Positions 46,911-57,913 of a DNA stretch of 64,000 nt are shown here, in pieces (the stretch's first letter is position 1; each line of letters begins with the position of its first letter). Below the pieces are notes generated by a model, which was not told the DNA's origin, did no database searches, and was given only the letters and a program-made list of their open reading frames with translations. A program made the position numbers and the translations under genes. The DNA is from Hippasteria phrygiana (Eukaryota > Echinodermata > Asteroidea > Valvatida > Goniasteridae): contig JAZGUH010000939.1 of NCBI GenBank assembly GCA_037893225.1, positions 1 to 64,000 on the forward strand, in the 5' to 3' direction.

Positions 46911-46972
46911 TCGGTGGACTTTATCCTTAACATCCTCAGCCAGGTCTTCAATCTGCAAATCATAGTTGTTGA
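46911..46972 (+). CDS. OTU-type protease exon, piece 3
   Basis: 62 bp in the OTU frame: SVDFILNILSQVFNLQIIVV. It corresponds to the OTU helix and strand before the catalytic His (pattern ...LxxLSxxFxxxIxV). It is flanked on both sides by transposons with their own 8-bp duplications. The joins of pieces 2-3 and 3-4 are exact when one duplication copy is removed. Confidence 0.72.
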
Positions 46973-48194
46973 CATTGATCTCCATTATATAGACTGGATA
47001 GGACACCGCGTCTAAACGCCGTCCTGAGTGCGCGTTTTAAACTAGGGTAAAGAACGAACGTGACGCGACTGCGTTGTGTGTGCTTTCAAACGGAGTTTTT
47101 GAAAAAGTGGAAGACTTTTTTCTCTTTAATTCTTCATTTTCGTGGGAAAAAATAGATTTCGCAACCGAATTGGTCAAAATAGAAAAGAACAATCGTTAAT
47201 GTGTGCGCGGGAGTGAACTGCCCAGAGAAGGATGGAAACTTGAGTCGGGAAAAGGGAATATCCTTTCACAAGTAAGCTGATGATTATTATTTAACGGCGC
47301 TTCTATAACGTTGATATCAATGTACATGTATAACGTTACAACTAAAGAAAAGGCTAATGCACAGAAACGAAACTTCTTACACATTTAAAAATAAAGAAAT
47401 TTATACGAGAGGCGGTCGCTTATAACATACTTATTGGCATTCTTGATAGGAAATGCCTGGTAACTACGGTAGCTGGTATAAACTACATATGGGAGGCCTT
47501 CCAAAAAAGTCAAAATACAAACAAAATGGGGAAAATAGGAGGTCCACGATTGAAGGTGTTTACAAACATGTATGTGTGTGTGTGGGGGGCCCGTTTTAAC
47601 AGCAGCAATCAAGGGAGACCGAATGAGACATACCCATAAGCTCACCAAAATAAATACCCTGTGCAAAAAGCATTCCCTGGTGAGTCTTTTAGTTGTGCCT
47701 TAGGATGAAGGATTGTTTATTAGTTTTTCATATTTCCCAGCGAGTTTTGTCTTGACCTTTTACTTTCTAATTGTGCTCCATTTTGTAGTAAAATTGTGTT
47801 ACATTTGAATGAACCTCGATACATTCTCTCTTTAATTGTGAGTGTTCAGTTTATAAAATAATACATGTAACATTGGGTGCTCAGAATTAAAAATACGACG
47901 TCATTTCAGAATAATATTCAATACGATTATTAAATTTGTATTATACACCTGCTCTAACGACTTAAAAATATTTAAAACAATTCACTGTTCTTACTGATTT
48001 TTTGGGGAGCGCTTAAACTCCCCAATAATGTTATCAGGCTAAGAATTTTTTTGATAATCCACTTCTCCAGACAGTACATAAAGCGAACACACAGTGCGCG
48101 TTTAACCACCCTCTTGCGCCGCCATTGCGCGGCCGCGCATTCGTGCACAAACATGACGCGGTGTCCTATCTAGTCTATATAATGGAGATCAATG
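46973..48194. mobile_element. hAT-like element B (1222 bp), 8-bp duplication, in the OTU exon
   Basis: About 40-bp inverted ends beginning CATTGATCTCCATTATATAG and continuing to ACACCGCGTC, flanked by the exact 8-bp GTTGTTGA (46965-46972, 48195-48202). No transposase. A terminal fragment of the same family lies at 60680-60869. Superfamily is assigned only from the 8-bp duplication. Confidence 0.9.
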
Positions 48195-48202
48195 GTTGTT
48201 GA

Positions 48203-48429
48203 GGAGAATGGTAGCAGGGTCACCAGACTAGCTCTATCACCTCACAGGCAAGACAACTGTGTTGTGATCCTACCCAAAACAAGTGTCATAATCATAAAAC
48301 ACGGGCAGCACTTTAATTATACCAGGAACACAGTGGCGACGGATCATTGCCCATTCCAGGAAGAAAGTTGTACTGCAGAAATTATCATCATATCCAGTAC
48401 TGATGAAAGTGAAGTGCATGCTTTACCAA
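48203..48429 (+). CDS. OTU-type protease exon, piece 4 (catalytic His) and splice donor
   Basis: Frame continues with ENGSRVTRLALSPHRQ, then VVILPKTSVIIIKHGQHFNY. The GQHFNYT segment fits the OTU catalytic His motif (His-aromatic-Asn). Then comes TVATDHCPFQEESCTAEIII. The exon probably ends at CCAA|GTAAGT (donor 48430). If read through instead, a stop lies at 48441-48443. The later exon is not established. Confidence 0.68.
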
Positions 48430-49459
48430 GTAAGTGTCAGTGAGTTTTCTGTTTATTCAAATACTGGACATAGTAACTTTTTTAGCATAACATGATACAT
48501 GTCACAATAAAAATGTATTTCGTTCCCTCCTAATAATATTTTGTTCCCTCCTAAATATTAATTCGTTCCCGCAAAATTATTTTGTTCCTTTGAAATATCA
48601 TTTCGTGGAAACAAAATAATATTTTTAGGTAACGGAATAATTTCAAGAGAACAAATTATTAATCTCCTACATGTGTAGCTGATTGCTCAGAGGTGCCCAG
48701 ATGTCAACAGGGACCTTTTTCGCCGCGAGACTTGCATAGTCTATTGTTATGCTAAAAAAAAAGTGTGATGTCAGTTCAGGCAGAAACCTCAGTGTTGCGG
48801 TTATTTCATCACCAAAAGTTGCCTGAACTGGGTATATTTTGCGGTTGTGAAATGTATTTTCTTTGTGGATTTGTGGTGTTGTCACTTGTCAGTGCATGTC
48901 AGTAAGCCATGAATTGCATTCAGTAGTTGTACTTCCAGAACTGTAAGGTTGTCACAAACCTTACAGAGACACATATAAACTGCTGTGGGAGAAACTGACT
49001 AATGACCAGTTGCCACTCCTTGGGATTTTTCCCAAGATATTGTGAATTTTAGTGGACAAATATAGATTGCACATGTGCAAGTGCTTATTACAGTGCTCTG
49101 TTAAATGCATTTGTGCAGTGTTTTCCATTGCCTTGGGAATTCTTGGGAATTTTACTGGATGAATCTTGGGAATTTCATGAGTGGAGTTCAGGCGCCCTCT
49201 GTCGACAACAAATGATGTCAAACTTTGGAGTGGTGAAACCTGGAGGCAACTGCTAACTAATAATATGTAAATTACTCTAATTTTGATTTGATTAATATCT
49301 AAACATCATAAAACAATTTAAACATTTTCATGACCATTTAATTTTCTGCGCATGATCGATTTCAATATTTTTTGTGTGACTTGAAGAAGGAGCATAACTG
49401 CAATGTGAAGAAAAAAGTGGTTATAATTTCCATACATTACTTTCACATTGTGATTACAG
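48430..49459. other. Intron-like sequence after the OTU exon
   Basis: At 48510-48650 CGTTCCCTCCTAA/TTTTGTTCC words recur with partial inverted copies, a likely degraded palindromic repeat. No coding content is supported. Confidence 0.4.
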
Positions 49460-49546
49460 CCTATCTGAGGACTCTGTCGCAGTGATATCAGATGGCAGCA
49501 CAGGAAAACAGAGAAAGCATGATTCACAGCAGCCTTGGGGTGAGGG
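49460..49546 (+). CDS. Possible downstream exon of the OTU gene
   Basis: An 87-bp block between a good acceptor (GTGATTACAG) and donor (GGGGTAAGT). One frame is open (LSEDSVAVISDGSTGKQRKH), but its phase does not fit the GTAAGT donor at 48430. The fitting phase meets a stop after about eight codons, which could also be the natural end. The length is too short to exclude chance. Confidence 0.3.
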
Positions 49547-50490
49547 GTAAGTTTTAACAAATGTTCTAATTTGTTTTCCTGAGAAACCTTTGCTGCAAAG
49601 CTTCTTCAGGTGAATTCTGACGAAATAGCATAACATTCATGTCATGTACTTACCATAATAAAGGGTCCGTTTATTTCCGGACAAACATGTACAATAAAAT
49701 AACACTTAAACAGACCATGACAGGGAAAGTCGGAGATTGCCCATAATAAATAAAATAGACATTTTCATAAACACAAGAATTAAGACTGCACAGAATAGTG
49801 CATGTAACGGCAGCACTTCAGGGGGGGGGTGCGTGTCTAGCATTCATCAGTAGTGCTACTGCTGGGGGGTTCGGAAGAGTTTGACATGGGATGGGTCAGA
49901 GGTCAAGGATTAACAAGGGTCTCGACAGAAGCCTCGGGTTCAAAAAGAATTATTGTCGCATTGGCTCCGTGAAAACTGAATAAACAATACATGTACATGT
50001 AGTCCACAAAATGTAATACGACAGTTGCGTACATCGATTACATGTATATAAGTGTATAAATAAACATCAGAAAATCAGACTGAGTTTGAGCACAAACGAA
50101 GTAATCATTTGCAGGTCATGGTGAGAATTAAGTCACGAAAATATCATAACATCTCATCAAATACAAGGACATTACTTCTTGTCCAGGACAAATAAGTGTA
50201 ACAAATTTTACCTCCTTGCATCCTTTTGTTCTTATCAGTGGAATTATTAGCTGATTAGCAGAGAAAACGATCCAAGTCAGTGTTAAAAGGCTGACTGCTA
50301 TGAAATTGAACATGTGCGTTATTCGTTTGTTTGTTGCTAAGGAGTGTACTCCACTGTACTTCAACAGAGGGCGCTATACAATACAATGTGATCATCAGGA
50401 CACATTTACATGGCTCCCCAAAATTAGCAATCTAATTTTGATTTCAAAAACAGAAAAACTGTCAATCAGAATGCAATGAACATGAACCCT
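49547..50490. other. Non-coding intronic sequence
   Basis: No gene, RNA or transposon end recognised. Confidence 0.5.
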
Positions 50491-50640
50491 TTAACCCTAA
50501 CCCTCCAGGGTATTTTGGCTAGAAACCCTGCCAGACGCATCAGATTGCATACTTTGTCACATTGACTTGTGTGCAGAGTGCAGCAAGGTCAAGCTGTCAC
50601 CACAGATGCACTGTGCTGCGTCTGGCAGGGTTAGGGTTAA
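50491..50640. mobile_element. 150-bp palindromic MITE with TTAA ends
   Basis: TTAACCCTAACCCT and AGGGTTAGGGTTAA at the ends, with inner CTGCCAGACGCA/TGCGTCTGGCAG also inverted. piggyBac-like by target. The TTAGGG-like ends are not telomeric: there is only one partial repeat per side. Confidence 0.75.
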
Positions 50641-50806
50641 GCTAGTAATACATAATCAGGTTTAACTCTTAACATAAGGCACAAACAGGTGCCAATACCT
50701 TTAAAGGCCAGGTCTCAACGCTTTAACCTAATCTACACAGTTACATCAGGTGTACCACAAGTTAGGAGTGATTAAAGGCTCCTTGGTGGGGATTCCCGGT
50801 TTCCTG

Positions 50807-52770
50807 CTACTGGCTCTCGAGGAGGACAACAAGCTTCTGAATTGGGCGTTCACGATATCTGGTTGGACGGGTCCCTATTGCCTTTGGTATCCAAAGTAGA
50901 GTCAGCTATGGCTAGCTTTACTCTTCGAACATGCCCGTCAGTGCTCGGAAAGACTTCTGACACTCGGCCGAGCTGCCATTGGTTGCGTGCTAGGTTATCG
51001 TCCACTATTATGACGATGTCTCCCACTTTCACTTCCGGTTTTTCCTTGGTCCATTTCTGACGCACTTGAAGAGTATGTAGAAACTCCTTTTTCCATCGAG
51101 CCCAGAACTCGTTCACCAGGTGTTGGACCCTTCTCCAACGTTTCTTTGAGTACACATCCACACGCTGAAATGTACGGGTGGTGGAAGGATGACGCTGGAC
51201 TTCAAGGTAAGCAGATGGTTGGGGGTGAGTGGTTCTGGTGACTTAGGGTCATTGCGGTTGTCCACTGACAGTGGTCGACCGTTAACTATCGCTGCAGGAT
51301 CGCACATAAGAGTCCCGAGTGATTCATCATCGAGTTGCGTCCCATGCAATTCCACAAGGGCGTTGAGCACTCTCCTCACTGATCTTATTTGTCTCTCCTA
51401 AACACCTCCTGTGTGACTTGATGAGGGAGCATTCATCTTTGCTGAGGGGTAGTCACATCCTTTTCCTCCAAGGAAGTGTCGAACCTTGGTCTGGTCAATC
51501 TCTTCTACAGCTCTCTTCAATTCTAACTCTGTACCGACAAAGTTGGTGCCTTGGTCCGACCTCAGTAGTCTTACTGACCCACACACTGCTGTGAAGTGGC
51601 GTAGAGCGTTGATAAAGGAGTCGGTCATGAGAGAGTTGGCCACTTCGATATGGATTGCCCTTGATGCCATACAGGTGAATAACACCCCATACCGTTTCAC
51701 TTCCTTTCTACCTTCCTTTATGGTCCATGGGCCAAAGTAATCGACGCCACAGTAGGTGAAAGGCGGTGCAGGCTGGAGTCTGTCTTCGGGGAGATTGGCT
51801 ATCTTCTGTTCTCCAGGTTTGCTGTACAATCTGCAACACTTGACGCATCGATGGATGAGACTGGCTACAGCTGAACTGCAACCGACTATCCAGAAGCCAT
51901 TAGATCGTATGGCCTTTGTTGTCATGCTTCGACCTTGATGGGCGACTTGCTGATGAAAGTACCGGACTATCATCTCAGTGATGTAGTGTTTCCGAGGAAG
52001 AATTGCTGGATGCTTGAAGCCGAAGGATGTTTCTGCTTTCTGGATGCGCCCGCCAACTCTCATGACACCATCTTCATCTATGAAGGGATCGAGTTTGAAG
52101 ATGGAACTAGCCTTTCCCAGTGTACGATTCCGTTTCCTCGCTGTTTGTCTATCAACGTCACTGCTATCCACTTTCAGGCTTGAAAGTGCCTGCAATTCTT
52201 GAGGAAATGCTTCCTTCTGGATCTCAGCATGCTGAAGGTCTTGGACAGCTAGACGTTCCTAGTCGGGGAGGGTTGCCATCCTTTGGGCATCATTTTGGGT
52301 CCCCTCTTGAGATTTCCTCCTAGTTCGATTTTGAAGCCTTTTCTTGAATTCTATGCAAGTGGCAATGACTCGCTTAGCTTGACGCCAGTCTGAAAAGCGT
52401 GTTAGATCTATCGCAGGGAGTGTTGACTGTGTCGACATGACTTGCATGGCCTTCACATCTGGATCGCCTTCCATGAGTTGGTAGCCTGGGTTTTGTTTCG
52501 CGGGGAGATTTTCTTCCCACAGGAATGTTGGTCCCTTGAGCCACTTGGACGTTGCAAGCTCCGAGGATGTGATGCCTTTGGAACCTTTATCAGCTGGATT
52601 GTCTTTGGAAGCAACATGTCTCCACTGGCTGGGGTCGGAATGATTCCCTATTTGCCCGGGCGCAGTTGTAGCCAATCAGTAGCCCGATTTCACAATCTGA
52701 CAAAGGCATCAATTCGTTCGCCATGTGGTGCTCGACTACCAGCATTTCAAAGTCATCCTGAATGTTTCAT
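50807..52770 (-). pseudogene. pol: BEL/Pao pol relic: protease edge, RNase H, integrase
   Basis: From the right: FEMLVVEHHMANELMPLSD then CEIGLLIGYNC (protease region), joined near 52655 to DPSQWRHVASKDNPADKGS. The whole RT has been deleted. Then come WLKGPTFLWEENLP and VMRVGGRIQKAE, the zinc-binding HQQVAHQG and HRCVKCCRL, and integrase PPFTYCGVDYFGPW (first Asp) and LLRSDQGTNFVG (second Asp). GGV is followed by TAG, where the family has Trp, just before the catalytic Glu of ERQIRSVRR. The C-terminal RPIQKLVVLLESQ ends at 50807, after a frameshift. These motifs are characteristic of BEL/Pao. Confidence 0.9.
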
Positions 52771-53285
52771 TAAAAATATTAAAAATCGTCTATCTTAAAA
52801 GAGGAACAAGGGAAACTCTCTGGTCACATCGAACATACCGATTAATAACGTACAGTGGCCTACTTATATTTTCTCATCTGACAAAATCTTGTGGTTAAAA
52901 ACTCTAGAAGTTTTAGCGACATTTTTTTCCGGTTCGGGATCATTCTTTTAAAATGCTAAATAGGGGAGAAAACATTTTGTTAAGTTCCGTTTAAAGTCTA
53001 AGTTTATAATAATAGACAAGCTGTCAGTAAAATGCAATAAGATGCAAAATACGTTCTAAATATCTAAAGTATACAATCAGCGTACTCCGCACTTCATTGT
53101 AATGTTTAGTTTCATTCACATGCAAGTTAGCCAGCCCAGCTCTGGCCATTTGAAGCACAATATGTGGGCAAGGGAACCCCCCCCCCCCCCCCCCCCTTGT
53201 GTCGGTCATTGTGTTCCCGAAATCTCAGGAATTCTTTTAAGAAATCTAGGGGGACGTGTTAGGTAACAATAGTCTGGAGTGTATA
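52735..53285 (-). repeat. Segment related to the giant inverted-repeat element
   Basis: 52735-53215 matches 28324-28831 in reverse, and 53200-53285 matches the arms near 32925-33010 (shared GGTAACAATAGTCTGGAGT). A poly-C tract is at 53177-53195. It lies between the BEL pol and gag relics. Confidence 0.65.
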
Positions 53286-53289
53286 GGGT

Positions 53290-53563
53290 AATGGCTCTGG
53301 CTGGTGGCGGTAACAAAGAAAAGGCTTTGATCCAGATATCCACAGACTAAGCTTAGACTACGTCGTTTCTCAATATTGATGGCTGGCCTTAGAACGGCCT
53401 CAAACAATGACTGGCAGCAAACACATCCGGCGATTAGGTAGTTATGAACGAACTTTTGCGACATTTCAATGCTGAAATTTATTGACGATTTTATCGCCAT
53501 ATCGGCGATATCGCGACGTAAAAAAAAAAAAGACTACGAAAAAATTCAATATCATCAGCCCTA
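53290..53563 (-). mobile_element. hAT left-end fragment, reversed
   Basis: Reading in reverse from TAGGGCTGATGATATTGAA it matches the first roughly 270 bp of 57914-59107 (shared GATATCGCC, AAAGTTCGTTCATAACTAC-like, CCATCAATATTGAGAAAC). It ends abruptly at 53290. Confidence 0.75.
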
Positions 53564-53790
53564 GTGCCCGTAGTCGTAGGTTGGGCTAGTCGTGTGCCCG
53601 TAGACGCAGGTGGGGCAAAGTGTATCCCTGTTGTCGCAGTTGGGGCAAAATATGTCCCGGTAGTCGCAGGTGGGGCAAGTTGTGTGCCCGTAGACGCAGG
53701 TGGGGCAAAATATGTCCCTGTAATCGCAGTTGGGGCAAGTTGGGTGCCCGTAGTCGCAGGTTGGGCTAGTTGTGTGCCCATAGTCAGTCC
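53564..53790. repeat. 30-bp minisatellite, about 7.5 copies, in the BEL gag region
   Basis: Unit like GTGCCCGTAGTCGCAGGTGG plus GGCAAGTT. The period is a multiple of three, and on the minus strand it encodes 10-residue repeats (for example TGTQLAPPAT) in frame with the flanking gag-like sequence. Confidence 0.88.
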
Positions 53791-54400
53791 TTCAGAGACT
53801 ATGCAGTCATCATTGCTGTGGTTTGATGTTTGAATTGAATCCCAGATAATTCTCCATCATCACATCTTTGTCTTCTGGTGCTACCATCTCGCTGATGCTG
53901 GGACAAGCATTTTCCTCTTGATGTACCCTGCAAAAAGCATTCAGTTTGGCTTCAGTTGCCTGGAGGTCTCGCATGGTGTGTAGCTTTTCAAGCTCAGCCT
54001 GCTTCATTTCCAGCTCTGCCTTTTTTGCATTCTTAGCATCAGCGAATTGAAGCTGTGTCTCTTTAAAGCAGCTGCTTCGGCTGCAAGGGCAGCCTTTGTA
54101 GTGACTATGGACGATTGTGAAGAACATGTTCGACGTGACGATTTGGCTCAAACTGACAGTTCAGATCTGGTATCAGCCTCATGAATGTACCTTTGGATCT
54201 TCTTCATCAGCTGGTGGTCTCCAAGGATTGACTCCATGGTGGCTGAAGAAGAACCAATTTCTTGATCAGCATTGGAAGTGTTCAGTGTTGAAACTGCAAA
54301 GGTGTCAGTGTGCATGCAGAATCTAGCTTTGTCTTCTCTGACTTGTCCTTTGACATGGTTACCTTGAAATAACCCTCCAGAATACAATTTCGTTATCAAA
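53790..54400 (-). pseudogene. gag: BEL/Pao gag N-terminal relic
   Basis: Minus-strand pieces in shifted frames: MESILGDHQLMKKIQRYIHE, then TKAALAAEAAALK, then a coiled coil KKAELEMKQAELEKLHTM ... QATEAKLNAF. Ala/Glu/Leu-rich coiled coils like this begin BEL gags. Position and strand agree with the pol relic, from which it is separated by the minisatellite, a hAT fragment and a shared repeat. Confidence 0.55.
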
Positions 54401-55215
54401 AATTGAACTGTTCTTCCTTCTTACATTGCTTTGCATTTCACCTTCGAATATTCAAACTCGAAAATAAATATTCGAATATGCACACCCCTAGTCTCCAACT
54501 CTCCATGCAACGCAAACACGGTGGTTCTCTAACCACGCGTCTCGCCTGCTTAAACATTAATCATGTTCTCTGCACATTTTAACACCTCAATCGGCACAAT
54601 AGACGTTCCATGCATTGCATTACATATCAACGTCTGATATATGCGGACATGCTAATTTATGCGACCCCGCGCGCTAGCCAATCGGAGTTGACTTTTCAAA
54701 CTTGTGACGTCATTTCGATCAGAAATGTGGACGAAGGTACTGATTGGTTGGTACTGTAGGTGTCAGCTGACCCAGTTTCTCTGTTGTATTTATCACGGCG
54801 CGTATGAAGCATGCGATAGCAGTTATAAAATAATTCAAATGCCGCCGCGCGCGTGTCGCGTTCTCCCCCAGCACGCGCACGCAGTACGCAGTACTATACT
54901 ACGCACAGTACAACTGCAACATGATTCCGTGCGCGTGCAGAAATGTTTACATTTCTCAAAGATGCGGGGCGCGTTACGTGTCCGGGTAGCAACACGCGCC
55001 TTGATCAGCGGTTTCAAGAAGGTCCAAAAAACGAGCAGGCTGGTTGGTCAAAATCTAGAGGTCAAGAGGCGGTTGTCTTGCATAATTAATTGCCAGATTT
55101 GCACACATATTATAGACGCTCATCGCGTTTTGCACGAGTGGCTATTCCATAGACTATCGGCACAATGGCACAATGACCAGTTTTACAAATCCAGCCTCTT
55201 CTACAACTTGACCTG

Positions 55216-55352
55216 ACATGACCTTTGACCAGAGTACTTGACCTTTGACCAGAGTACTTGACCTTTGACCAGAGTACTTGACCTTTGACCAGAGTACTTG
55301 ACCTTTGGCCAGAGTACTTGACCTTTGACCAGAGTACTTGACCTTTGACCCA
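55216..55352. repeat. 20-bp minisatellite (TTGACCTTTGACCAGAGTAC), about 7 copies
   Basis: Near-identical units. A second short array of about 20-bp units (TTTACAATTCCAACCTAT) follows at 55433-55492, and diverged TGACCTTTGACC words continue to 55555. Confidence 0.92.
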
Positions 55353-55727
55353 AGCATCATATAAAGGTGCAATATTGAATGCATGACTCAAGTTTAATTG
55401 CAATTGACTTCAACTTTGCATACAAGACCAATTTTACAATTCCAACCTATTTTACAATTCCAACCTATTTTACAATTCCAACCTATTTTACAACTTTGAC
55501 CTCAAATGACCTTTGACCTAAAATGACCTTTGACCTCAGTAATTGACCTTTGACACAAGCATCATTTAAAGGTTGCAATATTGAATGCATGACCAAAGTT
55601 TGATTGCAATTTGACTTCAACTTTGCGTAAGACCAATTTTAACTTGAACCAAAATGACACACAGACTACAAACTACGTACAAATGTACACGTGCAAAGCT
55701 TTCTGAACTTCGTTCAGGCGAGACAAA

Positions 55728-55890
55728 AAGAGGAGTAATACCTTGTCACGTCTTGACCGTTCATCAACAGAGGGCGCAATTTACAGGCAGTCGCCGTGCA
55801 CGGCACATGCGGGGACCGCCTGTAAATTGCGCCCTCTCTCTGTTGTTGATAAACGTTCATGACGTGCAAACAAGGTATTACTCCTCTTGT
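55728..55890. mobile_element. Foldback MITE, about 160 bp
   Basis: Inverted halves: GAGGAGTAATACCTTG and AGAGGGCGCAATTTACAGGC at the left pair with GCCTGTAAATTGCGCCCTCT and CAAGGTATTACTCCTC at the right, with small bulges. Confidence 0.8.
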
Positions 55891-55899
55891 TTGTGAAGT

Positions 55900-57220
55900 C
55901 AGCGTCGCGTGGAGATGATTTTGTGCCGCAAATATCTCCTGTTCTTAACATTCTTGGAGGAATACATCTATCCTACAAGGGAGATGGGCTGTTGAACTGT
56001 GGACAGAGATGATGCCAAGAATATTTATGCAGGTAAAGTGTGATTTTTGAAGCTCGGTTTCTAGCATAGGACTGTTGTGCAGTCTTGGGCGCTAGGACGG
56101 CATATCATGGCATTCTTCTACAGAGTTGGAGTTGAGTCCCTGCAAGTACTTTCGCAAGCCCAGTCAGAAGTCCTTTCATAAAGCCGGTCACAAGTAACTG
56201 GATGAACAATGACAAAGTAATGCCTTTCCCCCTTTGTCAAAGCTCATTTGAATAGCTTGTGATTGGGATTGGGACTGGAGGGCTTGTGATGGACTTGCAG
56301 GGACTTGCAGGGACTTGTGAAGTGGACTCGACTACATCTCTGTCCTGGGCTACCCGAAGACATGTTAGTCAAGTCGTTAGACATGTCGGAACTTTACGAA
56401 AGGTGGGCGTATTAACTAACGTACCACGCTGGTAATATGATAATGACGGCGCCTGCGGACAAAACGCGACTGTCTAAACAACTCGTCTTCAAATCAAGTC
56501 TAAGCTCTTTCAGATAATTTAACATTTGAAGTAGGCAGATTCACGCGAACTGTCGTTGGCGGAGCTATTTGCGGACCAGATTTTCTGTCGCGCGCTGTGA
56601 CCGGCCTAAAGTTCGTCGACTCCCGACCGTACTCGTGAAAAAGAGTAATCACTAGGCGGAGTAATCACTATTTCCTGGTTATGGTGATGAGGCTTCAAAG
56701 TTTTTCTGGTCGCCATTTTATTAAGCAGGGATTTCTGCAGTTGGTAAAAAAAATTCAACGACAGAAGACCTTTCCTTTTATAAATACAGCCAACCAGGAG
56801 CCAACTGAATTTCGTAAAATTTTTACGATTTCCTTCTCTAACTTTGAGGGTAAAATTCTAACATAAGGGGTCGTCTGTCGATGTTTTAGTGTTATTAAAT
56901 GGATACACCACACCGTGTTCATCTTAAAAACATTCTGTCACTCGACAAAAACTGTATCGGATAAACGGTACAACCTTCGGGAAATTACCGGGGGGCAAAT
57001 AAAACAAAACATTTCGCTGGTATCGGCAATTTGACTTGAAGAATCGGGATATCGTGCACGGGTGGAATTTGATATTAAATGCAATTTTATAAAACAGGAC
57101 AAACCAAATTATTTTGTTGTTCGTTTTGTTGATTTGTCTAATAATGCATGCATTTAGAATGCGAAAAACAAAGGTCATTTCAGAGGATGCACGATACTTA
57201 CTATGCCGTGTATACGTCCG
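55900..57220. other. Intronic stretch without recognised gene
   Basis: Includes tandem GGGACTTGCA words (56298-56318). No coding or transposon signature recognised. Confidence 0.5.
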
Positions 57221-57224
57221 CCAG

Positions 57225-57720
57225 CCAACTGCACATGGCCTGAGACTATTTGACGGAACGCTTTGATTCAACGATTCGATATACACATTGCGCGGGCACT
57301 GTAGAAGCAGCGTGCCAACGTGCAACTAAATTCTCGCTACGTTCCGTAGACTGCGTTCCATGTTCTAGTCCGTGATGATCAAGTGTACCTTTGGGCGCGT
57401 TGGTGTATTCAAACCGCGGACGAAAAATGCCAGAGAACAAAAGAGAACAATATCGTCCGCGATTCCCAGCATACGTCCGCGATTGGAAGTGTGTACAAAA
57501 CCTATGGAGGCCTTCCGAAAAAGTTAGAGTATAAACAAAAGAGGAACAATGGGACGTCCGCGTTTGGAGGTCGGTACACGACTGCTTGTGTGTGCGTGTG
57601 TGTGCGTGAACATGTACGTATGTAGCACGAACTACGGTAAATTCAAGACTGAATGTAAAGTCTATTGGAAAACAGTTGTTTGCGTATTCGGTGAGCGCGA
57701 ACACGCACTGTAGTATTCCT
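57225..57720 (-). repeat. Dispersed repeat family F, copy 3
   Basis: The reverse complement matches 1500-1950 and 40820-41520 (GAACGTAGCGAGAATTTAGT, CACGGACTAGAACA, CAATAGACTTTACATTCAGT). Confidence 0.6.
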
Positions 57721-57913
57721 GTCAAACTTCTGGCATTCCGTATCGATGCTTGGGATTCATGCTTGTATAAGCTTATATTTTCCTTTTATTTAATCATTTA
57801 TTGGCAAATAATTGTTCTGTTTGTTAATTGTAAACTATTTTTGTATTCCTAACAAATTGATAAAAAAAATGAGGCAATTGATGCATGCAGAAGTTTCCTT
57901 GATACATGTACAT

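Noticed and set aside
50491..50640. TTAGGG/CCCTAA telomere-like words
   Set aside because: Only one or two words at each end of a short palindromic TTAA MITE. Not a telomeric array.
53810..54151. Minus-strand coiled-coil frame considered as a host gene
   Set aside because: Its Glu/Lys/Ala coiled coil, strand and position fit a BEL gag start, and it is frameshifted and linked to BEL pol.
54420..54491. TTCGAATATT-rich end with GCACACCCCTAG as a hAT terminus
   Set aside because: Resembles a hAT right end, but no left partner or 8-bp duplication was found nearby.
55110..55403. KVKYSGQRSSTLVKGQ repeat protein
   Set aside because: Translation of the 20-bp minisatellite, open by chance on the minus strand.
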